From contig SYCM01000086.1 of NCBI GenBank assembly GCA_005786915.1, positions 1-25,057 on the forward strand: a stretch of DNA of 25,057 bases, written 5' to 3'. Origin of the DNA: Bacteroidota bacterium (lineage in GTDB: Bacteria > Bacteroidota > Bacteroidia > Flavobacteriales > Schleiferiaceae). The notes beneath the pieces are model-generated. The model did not search any database. It worked only from the letters and a program-made list of their open reading frames with translations, and was not told the DNA's origin. Positions 13,343-21,597 of the stretch are shown one piece after another (the stretch's first letter is position 1; each line of letters starts with the position of its first letter). The translations under genes and the position numbers were made by a program.

Positions 13343-15823
13343 TTAGCGAATCATGTGAACAGGAATATTACCTCGGGTAGTAGCGGTCAATAGAACCGGG
13401 TCGGACACCTCCGGAAGCAACTGCGTAAAGGGCCAGTAAGCGTCGTACTGTCCACCCGGCCGGTAACGGAAGCGCTCTCGGGTCACCGGATCGATTACCA
13501 CAAGATGAATCCACTCGCGGTCAAACCAGGCGCGCGTGGCCGGCGCGCGGTCCAGAACCCGTTCAACTACCGCACAGGATTGCACCACGACCATCAGAAG
13601 GCGAAGGGGGTCGTGCACCTCGATCATTTGGCTGGGCAATCCAGGGCGGAGGTCGCCATCGATGCCGTTGGCTACGCCGATCAATCCCATTACGTTGTGC
13701 GGAAGTTTGGTTCCCGCCCCCAGGCGCTGGTTGTCAACCCGCGAGAAGTAGTACTCGAGGTTGATGCCTCCGCAGACCGGGGCGGCAGCGCCCAGAATGG
13801 TCTGCAGGGCGTGGCCCTCGGGGTCCTGGGCGGGATCGTAGCTGTTCAAGAAGGCCCGGCGGTCCAAGAAGACGTGGTCGGTAAACGCCCGCGGGGCCAC
13901 AATGGCCAAGGCGTTGGTGGCGTGGTTGAGCTCGGGTCGGGGCTCAAAAAGCGACGCGGAGCGCTTGCGCGCATGGTCCCGAGCCGCGGCTCCATTGGCA
14001 CCCAAATCGAGGGCTTCAAAGCGGCGGGCGCGTTCTTGGGCGTTCCGCTCGCTGGCCCGCTCCAAGTTGCACAGCATCTGATCGTGGGCGGAACGCTGTC
14101 GTTCGGTAAGCCCTTCGAGGTCGTAGCACGCGACTTCGTCGCGCGTCGTGTCGCGCAGGCCCGGAATAAAGCGCGTGGTGTCGGGAATGGCGATTCCGCG
14201 CTGGGCCAAGCGCTCCCGAACCGCGGGGTCGTTGGCCATGCGGCAGTAGGCCCGCGAATTCACGGAACCCGCTCGGCCGCTGCACGCCCCGCAGTCGTAG
14301 GCCGCGAAGTGCGGATTGTTGGTCGAACTCGCCCCGTGTCCGAGCACGTACACCAGCGGGGCAAAGCCCGACGTCAGGCCGGTGGTCGTGAGGACGCTGG
14401 CGACGCGGTCGGCCATCTCGTCGAGGGTATAGCCGATTTGAACGCCGTGGTCGTGCTCCCCCGCAAAGGCCACCGTCAGCTTGGCCTCGGCGTCTACGTG
14501 GTCAAACGCCAGCGAGGTTCCGGCTTGCTTGCTCGGTCGCAGAAGGTGGTACGCCAACTTAAACAGCGACCAAAATCCGAGGGTCTGCGACCAAAACCAC
14601 CCGCCCAGAACCGAATGCGAGGACTTTTCGAGGTTGCGCTCTTTGGCCCGAACGGAATGCGCGTCCACGGCCTTGATTCCGTGCTTGGGCGTAACCGGGG
14701 CGGGACAGATCTTGACAGGAAACTTGGCGCCCTCCGGGAGGTAGTAGGCGTCGATGCCAAAAAACCCGGGGGTTCCCAAAGTCTGAATGCGCGGATTGAC
14801 GGCCTCCAGGTGCCGGCGGAAGGAGCATTCGCGGTCGTCAATGCAAAAAAATGCTTGGACTTCCGGGGTTTCAGGCTCGACGTGCAGGTCAGGGCTCAGG
14901 CCCAAGCCCAGCAAGGCCGGGTCGTAAAAGCTCCATTCCAAGGCCTCCTGCCAAAGCTGAAGGATTTCGTCTTTCTCGCCCCACTCGACGTCGCCAAAAA
15001 GGTCTATGGGCGCTTCCTTGAGCAAGACCGAAAGAGGAATCACGGGACTTCCCCCTTGCACCCATAGCGCATCCCACTCGAGCAGCAGTTCGACGAAAAT
15101 GAAGTCTTCGAGGCGTACCGGCCGCGAGTCAAGCAGACTGTGGGGCAGGTCCTCAATGGCCGACACCATTCCCGACCAGCCTTGGTGGGCGAATTGCTGG
15201 TCAAAAAGGTAGTGTGCAAAGAGCGAGGGATCGCCGACCACCTTGGCCAGCACGTCTTCGAGCTGAAGGTCGGGGTCGAACAGCGCCTGGCGCACCTCCG
15301 GTCGGCGAATCAAGTGGACCGACGACGACGCTTCGAGCTGCGCCACGGCTGCGCGAAAGGACTTGGCGCGCGATTCGGGAAAGCTCCAAATGGCTATTCC
15401 TTGGTCGAGGTAGCTGTTGATGAGGCGAAAGAGCTTGGGGTGTACCAAGGCGTCGAGGTCAATTCCGCGCTGGTGCTTCCAAGTGCCCCGCAGCTGGCCC
15501 ACGCGTTCCCGGTGCTCTTCTTCGAAGGTGGCAAAGTGCATCTTTTGCTCCCACTTGGTGCGTTCGGGCTCGGGCACCGACTTCAAGGCATAGGCCACTG
15601 CGGCCTCACTGATCTCTCCGCGGCCGTACCGGGCACGGTAGTCGCTCAGCGGCAGCGTGGTTTTATAACCCAGCAGTTCGTTGGCCTTTTTCAGGCCAAG
15701 GAAAAACGAGTCCTGCTGGAACGCGTGCAGGCTGTTGTGGTGCACAAAGTCCTTGAGCGGAGCCTGTGCGGGCAGGTAGTGCTTCAGTTCGTGAAGCACG
15801 TGGTGGCGATCAAAGGGGCGCAT
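13343..15823 (-). CDS. dabA: DabA (DUF2309), CO2/bicarbonate uptake subunit
   Basis: 826 residues, the usual family size. The zinc-site residues of characterised DabA (C, D, H, C) are all present: C327 and D329 in FFCIDDREC, H496 in YVLGHGASS and C511 in AAYDCGACSG. The spacings C-x-D and H-x14-C equal those of the Halothiobacillus protein as I remember it. DabA resembles a beta-carbonic anhydrase placed on the membrane and turns CO2 into bicarbonate in the cytoplasm, driven through DabB. The ATG at 15823, MRPFDRHHVLHELKHYL, lies 2 bases after the porin stop; a longer frame to 16105 would run back over the porin gene and is not supported. It is followed 10 bases later by dabB. Confidence 0.92.
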   Translation of the reverse strand: MRPFDRHHVLHELKHYLPAQAPLKDFVHHNSLHAFQQDSFFLGLKKANELLGYKTTLPLSDYRARYGRGEISEAAVAYALKSVPEPERTKWEQKMHFATFEEEHRERVGQLRGTWKHQRGIDLDALVHPKLFRLINSYLDQGIAIWSFPESRAKSFRAAVAQLEASSSVHLIRRPEVRQALFDPDLQLEDVLAKVVGDPSLFAHYLFDQQFAHQGWSGMVSAIEDLPHSLLDSRPVRLEDFIFVELLLEWDALWVQGGSPVIPLSVLLKEAPIDLFGDVEWGEKDEILQLWQEALEWSFYDPALLGLGLSPDLHVEPETPEVQAFFCIDDRECSFRRHLEAVNPRIQTLGTPGFFGIDAYYLPEGAKFPVKICPAPVTPKHGIKAVDAHSVRAKERNLEKSSHSVLGGWFWSQTLGFWSLFKLAYHLLRPSKQAGTSLAFDHVDAEAKLTVAFAGEHDHGVQIGYTLDEMADRVASVLTTTGLTSGFAPLVYVLGHGASSTNNPHFAAYDCGACSGRAGSVNSRAYCRMANDPAVRERLAQRGIAIPDTTRFIPGLRDTTRDEVACYDLEGLTERQRSAHDQMLCNLERASERNAQERARRFEALDLGANGAAARDHARKRSASLFEPRPELNHATNALAIVAPRAFTDHVFLDRRAFLNSYDPAQDPEGHALQTILGAAAPVCGGINLEYYFSRVDNQRLGAGTKLPHNVMGLIGVANGIDGDLRPGLPSQMIEVHDPLRLLMVVVQSCAVVERVLDRAPATRAWFDREWIHLVVIDPVTRERFRYRPGGQYDAYWPFTQLLPEVSDPVLLTATTRGNIPVHMIR

Positions 15824-15825
15824 CG

Positions 15826-17154
15826 CTAGAGAATAAAAACTTGGTACTGAAGCGTAAACTCGCTGCGGCGAGCGGTGGCCGTGGCCAAGCCCGCGGGCGT
15901 TGCCGAGCCGTATACCGGTCGGATTCCCCAGTCCAGACTCATCTTGCTCTGGTGCCCGTATTCGAGGAAGTTGATCCCCAAATGGGTAATCCACATCGGG
16001 CGCTCGAGCCGGTCGGACTTCGCCCGACGGGCCGAAACGTAGGGCTGAAAGCGCACGGCCTCCTCCCCGCGTTCGGGACTTACCCAGGCCGCCTGAAGGT
16101 ACCATGAGGTCCCGGTGGTGAACATGGGGTGGGCATTTCCGATTCCGCCCAACGACACTGAAGGGTTCAAGCTCGCGTTGGCCGGATTCATGATGCCGTT
16201 GTTGCGCTGGTAACCGGGTCCGTAGTCGGTGGCAAAAAAACCGAGGTAGCCAGAAAACGCGGCGTGCCGGCTACCGTAGGGCTGCTCCGCAAAAAGCGCC
16301 ACCGAGGCCAAGGCCATCGCGTGCTCGAGCGTGTCGGAACCGTTCAGGGACCACATCGCCTTGGCCTGGTGAATCGCGCCAGCCTCAAGGTTGAGGATGC
16401 GCTTGGTCCCCAGGTACGTGCCCGCCATGTAGGGCGTGGTGTGGGGCTCGCGCTCGGCGAAATTCCAGATCAGCAGCCCCTGGTACTGCGGGGTGGCCGA
16501 CCTCGGATCAAAGCTGGCGTGCTCAGTCAAGTTGGGGCTTGAACCCGACGAGGTGTAGGCAAACGGCGTGGTAAAGGCAACCCGGTAGTCGAGTTGGGCC
16601 ACCTGACCCCGCGCGTAGACGCTGAACTTGCGCGAGAACTGGTCGGTTTGGTCGACTGTGGCCTGAGCGAACACGGGCACATCGAGGGTCGCAATGCTCG
16701 CGATCGCGGGTTGGCTGAACCGGCTCAGTCCGTTGAGGATGGTAAGCCCCGCCCCCACTTTGAGCTGATTTTGGGCCGAAATCCGCCGCTCGATCACGGC
16801 GTCGTGCACGAAGAGCTGGTTTTTGCGGTTTCCCCCGTTTCCCGGCGAAAGAGCATTCACGTTGTTCATTCCGATTTGGCTGTAGAAGAACACGCGGGGG
16901 GTTACCTGTCCAAAAATCTGCACGCGGGTGCGGCGCAATCCGACGTCGGCAGTCCAGTCTTTAGGGGTCCCGTTCACGGCCGTTCCCGGGTTGCTCTGAT
17001 TGGCGCGGACCCAAACCTGATTAAGTCCGGTCCATTGGACGTAGGCGCTGCCCGAGGCGTTGAGCGGAGTCCGCAATGCCTGAGCGCCCGCGCGGCCCAC
17101 GGCCCCCACCCCTAGGGCGGCGGCCAGGGCAAGGATTCGCAATCCCCGCTTCAT
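15826..17154 (-). CDS. Outer-membrane porin-like beta-barrel protein in the DAB cassette
   Basis: 442 residues. A signal peptide (about 1-25, ending RAGAQ) is followed by alternating beta-strand sequence, with repeated elements such as RTRVQIFGQVTPRVFFYSQIG, KFSVYARGQVAQLDYRVAF and AFSGYLGFFATDYGPGYQ. The end SEFTLQYQVFIL, with an aromatic residue close to the C-terminus, is typical of outer-membrane barrels. It resembles phosphate-selective (OprP/OprO-like) porins of Bacteroidota, so an anion channel is plausible. The start overlaps the stop of the SulP gene by four bases (ATGA) and the stop lies 2 bases before dabA, so it is firmly within the cassette. A path for bicarbonate into the periplasm is inferred from this position, not from motifs. 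Confidence 0.78.
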   Translation of the reverse strand: MKRGLRILALAAALGVGAVGRAGAQALRTPLNASGSAYVQWTGLNQVWVRANQSNPGTAVNGTPKDWTADVGLRRTRVQIFGQVTPRVFFYSQIGMNNVNALSPGNGGNRKNQLFVHDAVIERRISAQNQLKVGAGLTILNGLSRFSQPAIASIATLDVPVFAQATVDQTDQFSRKFSVYARGQVAQLDYRVAFTTPFAYTSSGSSPNLTEHASFDPRSATPQYQGLLIWNFAEREPHTTPYMAGTYLGTKRILNLEAGAIHQAKAMWSLNGSDTLEHAMALASVALFAEQPYGSRHAAFSGYLGFFATDYGPGYQRNNGIMNPANASLNPSVSLGGIGNAHPMFTTGTSWYLQAAWVSPERGEEAVRFQPYVSARRAKSDRLERPMWITHLGINFLEYGHQSKMSLDWGIRPVYGSATPAGLATATARRSEFTLQYQVFIL

Positions 17155-18719
17155 TTGTTCACCACTCGAGTGGAAAGCTCGTGCTTGCCCAGCGGCTTCG
17201 CGTCTTCGGGGTACAGCACCTCAAGGTGTCCGTTGGCCCGTTCCACTTCGTGCTGCACCGCGTGGAGGAGCTCCATCGTGCTGTGGTCCAGCATCTTCGC
17301 CTTGCGGGCGTCGACCACCGCGTGCGGAGCCGATTTAAGCGGTTCCAGCGTTTTGCCGAGCTTTATGATGTTGGCAAACGAAAAAGCCCCTTCGAGCTCG
17401 ACGTGCTCGCCTTCGTCCCGGTGCTCCGTGTGAATTTGGGCGCGGGTAACGCTTCGCACTTTGCCCTTCAAGCTGAACACCTGCAGCAAAAACTCGACGG
17501 CGATGCCCGCAAAAATTCCGACCAATAAATCTTCAGCCAGCGTCAACCCGATGGTCACCAAGAACACCGCCAACTGATCCCAACCGATTTGGAAGGTGCT
17601 GCGAAAGAGCTTGGGGTTGGCCAATCGGTAGCCCGTGAAGATCAGCATGGCGGCCAGGGCACTGAGCGGAATCATCTGCAAAAGCCCCGGGAGCAGGGCG
17701 ACAAAAAGAAGCAGCGCGAGACCGTGGTAAAAATTGGCCCACCGCGTTTGGGCTCCGTTGGAAACGTTGGCACTGGAGCGCACCACCTCGGCAATCATGG
17801 GGAGTCCGCCCAAAAGGCCCGCAACGCTATTGCCCAGACCCACTGCGAGCAGGTCGCGGTTGGCGTCGGACTTTCGGCGGTAGGGATCGAGGCCGTCGAC
17901 CGCCTTCACGGTCAGCAGGGACTCCAGGCTTCCGACCAACGAAAACATGAGCACGTACTTCCACGTAGTCGCGGAGCCCAGCAGCCCGAAGTCCGGGAGC
18001 ACGAAACCCGCCGAAAACGATTCTGGCAAGTGGACCAGGAATTTGGGGTCGAGCACAAAGTAGGCCCCCAACCCGATTCCGAGGACCAGCACGATTAATT
18101 GGGGCGGAACCGTCGCTTTAAACTTTTTAAACGGAAGCCACGCATACCCAAAGAGCAGCGCCAAGCTCGACAGGCCCACTAGCGCGTCGTGGGCGTCGGC
18201 GCGGCGAACGAGCTGCGGAAGCTCCATCAGCAGCGCAATCGGCGTTTTGCCCTCGGGGGTCGCCCCTAGCAGCACGGGGAGCTGCTTGGCGATGATGATG
18301 ATTCCGATGGCCGCGAGCATCCCGTGCACTGCCGAAGTCGGAAAGAAATCCACGTAGCGCCCGAGCTTCAGCAGGGCAAAAGCGACCTGAACAAGTCCCG
18401 TAATGACCACCACGGCCAGCGCGTAGCGGTACCCGGCCGCAGCGTCGCCCTGGCCCAATTCGGCCACGGCCGCAACCGCGATGGAAATCAGGCCCGCAGC
18501 CGGGCCCTTGATGGAAAGCCGCGAGCCCATGAGGGGGCTCACGAAGAGTCCGCCCACCATGGCGGTAATGATGCCCGCGAAGGGCGGAAACCCACTGGCC
18601 ATCGAAATTCCGAGGCAAAGAGGCAGGGCGATCAAGAATACGAGAAAGCCCGCGGTGAGGTCTTGATTAAAATGTGCCTTCAGGCCCGCGAGGCCGTCTT
18701 TAGGCAATGTTTTTGACAT
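17151..18719 (-). CDS. SulP family inorganic anion transporter (probable bicarbonate transporter)
   Basis: 522 residues with 12-14 membrane segments from about residue 20 to 425 and the SulP pattern: LTAGFLVFLIALPLCLGISMASG near the start, GPAAGLISIAVAAVAELG, FFPTSAVHGMLAAIGIIIIAKQ and LGNSVAGLLGGLPMIAEVVRSSAN. A C-terminal STAS-like domain follows (about 430-510, with HAVVDARKAKMLDHSTMELLH). SulP proteins move sulfate, bicarbonate or other anions; those next to carbonic anhydrase or DAB genes are usually taken as bicarbonate carriers. It overlaps the porin gene by four bases and heads the cassette leading to dabA and dabB. No exact TAnnTTTG element is seen in the 71 bases upstream. Sulfate transport remains possible on sequence alone. 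Confidence 0.85.
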   Translation of the reverse strand: MSKTLPKDGLAGLKAHFNQDLTAGFLVFLIALPLCLGISMASGFPPFAGIITAMVGGLFVSPLMGSRLSIKGPAAGLISIAVAAVAELGQGDAAAGYRYALAVVVITGLVQVAFALLKLGRYVDFFPTSAVHGMLAAIGIIIIAKQLPVLLGATPEGKTPIALLMELPQLVRRADAHDALVGLSSLALLFGYAWLPFKKFKATVPPQLIVLVLGIGLGAYFVLDPKFLVHLPESFSAGFVLPDFGLLGSATTWKYVLMFSLVGSLESLLTVKAVDGLDPYRRKSDANRDLLAVGLGNSVAGLLGGLPMIAEVVRSSANVSNGAQTRWANFYHGLALLLFVALLPGLLQMIPLSALAAMLIFTGYRLANPKLFRSTFQIGWDQLAVFLVTIGLTLAEDLLVGIFAGIAVEFLLQVFSLKGKVRSVTRAQIHTEHRDEGEHVELEGAFSFANIIKLGKTLEPLKSAPHAVVDARKAKMLDHSTMELLHAVQHEVERANGHLEVLYPEDAKPLGKHELSTRVVNK

Positions 18720-18790
18720 AAGTAACTAGAAATGAGAATAAAACCGTTTTCAGCAGGGCGCTCAGAGGCGCGCGCAGAGTGGGTTTAGGC

Positions 18791-19189
18791 TCAAATTCTA
18801 AATACTTCGTACTCTAAATAAAGGGTCTTGGGTTGCGGAAACTTAGCCGCCGACGGGGCCGATTTCGCCCGATCGCCGTCCCAGATTCCGACGGGATGCG
18901 CCTGGCTTCGGTAGGGCTGCTTCAGAAAGCAAATTCCGTCGCTGCCGTACTCCGTTTCGCCCGACTCGTCGGCCTCGGTTTCGACCTTGAGCTCTTCAGA
19001 AAGCTCCTTGCCGCCCGCAACGCGCTGCAGGTCGTCCCCCGCAAAATCGGTGACCACCGAAACGCCCAAGGGGTGGCGCACCTCCCGGTGGGCGTAGCCC
19101 GAAAGCACCGATCCCACCAAAATCCACAAGGCCACAGCCAGCAGGTGCAGCGACGGAATCCAACGGTTTTTCTGTACGAAACGGTACAT
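18791..19189 (-). CDS. Small single-TM protein upstream of the DAB cassette (unrecognised)
   Basis: 132 residues. A basic N-terminus (MYRFVQKNRWIPS) leads into one hydrophobic helix (about 13-31, LLAVALWILVGSVLSGYA), followed by a polar, acidic domain of about 100 residues (EELKVETEADESGETEYGSDG) ending KTLYLEYEVFRI. I do not recognise the family. The anchor suggests a periplasm-facing or cytoplasm-facing soluble domain. It lies 71 bases before the SulP gene on the same strand and may be the first gene of the same transcript. Upstream it is divergent from the methyltransferase gene; GATATTTG (19205-19212, minus strand) is a one-mismatch -7 candidate. Confidence 0.62.
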   Translation of the reverse strand: MYRFVQKNRWIPSLHLLAVALWILVGSVLSGYAHREVRHPLGVSVVTDFAGDDLQRVAGGKELSEELKVETEADESGETEYGSDGICFLKQPYRSQAHPVGIWDGDRAKSAPSAAKFPQPKTLYLEYEVFRI

Positions 19190-19260
19190 GGTGATATAGG
19201 TTGGACAAATATCGGTCCAATTCGGCGACTTTTAGCACCAAATGAGTGAACTCCGTGTTC

Positions 19261-19268
19261 TAGGTTTA
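19261..19268 (+). promoter_or_regulatory. Probable -7 element of the methyltransferase-fhs pair
   Basis: TAGGTTTA matches TAnnTTTG except for the last base and stands five bases before the ATG at 19274, the same spacing as the exact elements elsewhere in the window, which again suggests a leaderless mRNA. Confidence 0.42.
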
Positions 19269-19273
19269 CACCC

Positions 19274-19903
19274 ATGAAGGAATATTGGAACCAGCGCTTT
19301 TCGGAGGCGGAGTATGCCTACGGCGACGCCCCGCACGTCAGCGTGCGCGAACAATTTGGCGTTCCGGGTTCGGGCCGCGTGCTCTGCTTGGCCGAAGGCC
19401 AAGGGCGGAACGCCGTGTACCTCGCCCGCCTAGGGTACGACGTGACTGCATTGGATTTCAGCGAGGTGGGCCTTGAGCGCGCCCAGGAGTTGGCGTCGCG
19501 AGCCGGGGTGAGGATCCACTGCCTTCAAGCGGACCTGAGCACCTATGTGTTTGAGCCCGAGGCCTGGGACGGAATCGTTTCGGTGTTTGGGCACCTCCCC
19601 GCGCCCTTGCGCGCTCGGGTCAACGCCCAGCTCCACAGCGCCCTCAAGCCCGGCGGATGGCTGCAGCTCGTGGGCTACCACCCGAAGCAGCTCACATACG
19701 CCACGGGCGGACCGCAAGAGCCGAGCATGCTGTACACCGTCGAGGGCCTTCAGGCGGAACTCGGGGCCGGATGGATCTTTGACGTCGCCGAAGTCGTCGA
19801 ACGCGAACTCGAAGAGGGCCCCTACCACCGCGGCATATCGGCCTTTGTGCACCTATTGGCCAGAAGCCAGCAACCAGCAACCCGCAACCCGTTACCCCTA
19901 TGA
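19274..19903 (+). CDS. Class I SAM-dependent methyltransferase
   Basis: 209 residues. MKEYWNQRFSEAEYAYGDAP is a start common to small TehB-like methyltransferases. Motif I is RVLCLAEGQGRNAVYLARLGYDV (about 35-57), followed by ALDFSEVGLERAQELA, an acidic D in LQADLSTYVF and the post-motif LKPGGWLQLVGYHP (about 125-138). The protein is cytosolic and uses S-adenosylmethionine; the substrate is unknown. Its last four bases overlap the start of the formate-tetrahydrofolate ligase gene (ATGA), so the two are co-translated. The final codons (QQPATRNPLP) are made of a short heptamer repeat, which suggests the C-terminus is not under strong constraint. Confidence 0.85.
   Translation: MKEYWNQRFSEAEYAYGDAPHVSVREQFGVPGSGRVLCLAEGQGRNAVYLARLGYDVTALDFSEVGLERAQELASRAGVRIHCLQADLSTYVFEPEAWDGIVSVFGHLPAPLRARVNAQLHSALKPGGWLQLVGYHPKQLTYATGGPQEPSMLYTVEGLQAELGAGWIFDVAEVVERELEEGPYHRGISAFVHLLARSQQPATRNPLPL
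19868..19895 (+). repeat. Four-unit heptamer repeat at the methyltransferase 3' end
   Basis: CAGCAAC CAGCAAC CCGCAAC CCGTTAC is a run of four 7-base units with decreasing identity, located inside the last codons of the methyltransferase gene and ending five bases before the fhs ATG. Confidence 0.6.
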
Positions 19904-21552
19904 CCGACTTAGACATCGCCCGTTCCGTCACCCCACAGCCCATTGGGGCGATTGCTTCGCGACTCGGAATCAACCCCGAGCTGCTCGAGCCCTACGGCAA
20001 GACCAAAGCCAAGATTCCGCTCGAGGCCCTGCACGAGCCCCAAGGCCAGCTGGTCTTGGTGACGGCGATCAGTCCGACGCCCGCGGGCGAGGGCAAAACG
20101 ACCGTGACGGTGGGCCTGACCGACGGCCTCAACCGAATCGGCGAGCGGGCGGCGGCGGCGCTGCGGGAGCCCTCGCTGGGCCCCGTGTTTGGCATTAAGG
20201 GCGGAGCCGCCGGGGGCGGCCGGTCCCAGGTGGTTCCGATGGAAGATATCAACTTGCACTTCACGGGGGACTTTGCCGCCGTGGAGAAGGCCAACAACCT
20301 GCTCGCCGCGCTGATTGACAACGACTTGCAGCGCAAAAACCGCGTCGGACTCGACCCCCGGACGATTGTTTGGAAGCGGGTAATGGACATGAACGACCGC
20401 GCCCTGCGCACGCTCGTGATAGGGCTGGGCGGCAAGGCGGGCGGGGTTCCGCGCGAGAGCGGATTTAACATTACCGCAGCTTCAGAAGTCATGGCCATTT
20501 TATGCATGAGCCGCGACCTCGACGACTTGCGGGAGCGATTTGCGCGCATCTATGTGGGAGACACCTGGGACCGCCAGCCGGTGTTTGCGGCTGACCTCAA
20601 AGCCCCCGACGCGATGGCCATTCTGATGCGCGACGCGATTAAGCCCAACCTGGTTCAAACGCTTGAAGGCAATCCGGCGGTGCTGCACGGCGGGCCGTTT
20701 GCCAACATCGCCCAAGGAACCAATTCGCTGATTGCCACGCGAATGGCCCTAGGATATGCCGACTGGGTGGTGACTGAGGCGGGTTTTGGCGCCGACCTGG
20801 GGGCCGAGAAATTCTTGAACCTCAAGTGCCGGGCCGGAGGCCTCAAGCCGTCGGTGGCCGTGCTGGTCGCCACCGTTCGGGCGCTCAAGTACCACGGCGG
20901 CGTGGCCTTGACCGACTTGGGCACGCCCAACGCGGAGGCGGTGGTCCGCGGCAGCGCCAACCTCGCCAAGCACCTCGAAAATTTGCAGTCGTTTGGGCTT
21001 CCGGTCGTGGTTGCGATCAACGCGTTTGCCGCCGACACGGCCGAAGAGCACGAGGCGATTCGCCAAGCGGCGGCGGCCTACGGGGTAGAGGCCGTGCTCA
21101 GCGAGGGATGGGCCCGCGGCGGAGCCGGAACCGCCGACCTCGCCCGCGCCGTGGTGGCCGCGTCCAAAGGACCGGTGGCCCCGCAGTTTACCTACGAACT
21201 CAGCGACCCGATGGAAGAGAAAATCCGCCGAATTGCGACCCGGATTTATGGAGCGGACGGCGTTGTGTTTGCTCCGGCAGCCAAAGCGTCGATCAAGCGC
21301 ATGGCCGAAATTGGGCTGGGCGAACTGCCCGTGTGCATGGCCAAGACCCAAAAGTCGTTTACCGACAACGAGAAAATCCTTGGGCGTCCCACCGGATTTG
21401 ACGTCACCGTGCGCGGCCTCGAGGTCAGCGCGGGGGCGGGATTTGTCGTTCCGCTCCTCGGCGACATGCTGCGCATGCCCGGATTGCCTGAAGTTCCGGC
21501 GGCCGAACACATGACGATTGACGGCGCAGGGCGCATTGAGGGCCTGAGCTAA
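19900..21552 (+). CDS. fhs: Formate-tetrahydrofolate ligase
   Basis: 550 residues, the normal family length. It joins formate to tetrahydrofolate using ATP, giving 10-formyl-THF for purine synthesis and one-carbon metabolism. The family signature is clear: the ATP-binding stretch SPTPAGEGKTTVTVGL (59-73), then LREPSLGPVFGIKGGAAGGGRSQVVPM (88-114), EDINLHFTGDF (115-125) and AVEKANNLLAALIDN. The start ATG overlaps the methyltransferase stop (ATGA), so expression is linked. The protein is cytosolic. The next gene has its own promoter and operator, so this pair ends here; no strong terminator hairpin is seen in the 45-base gap. Confidence 0.96.
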   Translation: MTDLDIARSVTPQPIGAIASRLGINPELLEPYGKTKAKIPLEALHEPQGQLVLVTAISPTPAGEGKTTVTVGLTDGLNRIGERAAAALREPSLGPVFGIKGGAAGGGRSQVVPMEDINLHFTGDFAAVEKANNLLAALIDNDLQRKNRVGLDPRTIVWKRVMDMNDRALRTLVIGLGGKAGGVPRESGFNITAASEVMAILCMSRDLDDLRERFARIYVGDTWDRQPVFAADLKAPDAMAILMRDAIKPNLVQTLEGNPAVLHGGPFANIAQGTNSLIATRMALGYADWVVTEAGFGADLGAEKFLNLKCRAGGLKPSVAVLVATVRALKYHGGVALTDLGTPNAEAVVRGSANLAKHLENLQSFGLPVVVAINAFAADTAEEHEAIRQAAAAYGVEAVLSEGWARGGAGTADLARAVVAASKGPVAPQFTYELSDPMEEKIRRIATRIYGADGVVFAPAAKASIKRMAEIGLGELPVCMAKTQKSFTDNEKILGRPTGFDVTVRGLEVSAGAGFVVPLLGDMLRMPGLPEVPAAEHMTIDGAGRIEGLS

Positions 21553-21560
21553 GCATGTGA

Positions 21561-21578
21561 AACGTGTTTAAACACGTT
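21561..21578. promoter_or_regulatory. 18-bp palindromic operator before the FMN reductase
   Basis: AACGTGTTTAAACACGTT is a perfect 18-bp palindrome. Its centre is 20 bases upstream of the centre of the -7 element, so it lies over the expected -33 region. The core TGTTTAAACA is identical to that of the two YceI operators, which suggests the same regulator. Confidence 0.65.
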
Positions 21579-21585
21579 AAATGAT

Positions 21586-21593
21586 TACCTTTG
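21586..21593 (+). promoter_or_regulatory. Promoter -7 element of the FMN reductase gene
   Basis: TACCTTTG is an exact TAnnTTTG match, followed by CCGC and the ATG at 21598, so the mRNA should be leaderless. Confidence 0.65.
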
Positions 21594-21597
21594 CCGC

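Noticed and set aside
13505..15067. Long open frame (520 codons) on the plus strand opposite dabA
   Set aside because: The translation is Arg/Gly/Val-rich without any domain. The opposite strand encodes DabA with all zinc-site residues; long antisense frames are common in GC-rich genes.
15824..16105. N-terminal extension of dabA to 16105
   Set aside because: It would overlap the porin gene by 280 bases; the added 94 residues look like a shadow frame, and DabA starts normally at MRPFDRHH.
19868..19895. CRISPR-like repeat
   Set aside because: Units are 7 bases without spacers; it is a simple tandem repeat. No CRISPR array was seen elsewhere in the window.
20749..21510. Minus-strand open frame of 253 codons opposite fhs
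   Set aside because: No recognisable domain, and the plus strand is an intact formate-tetrahydrofolate ligase.
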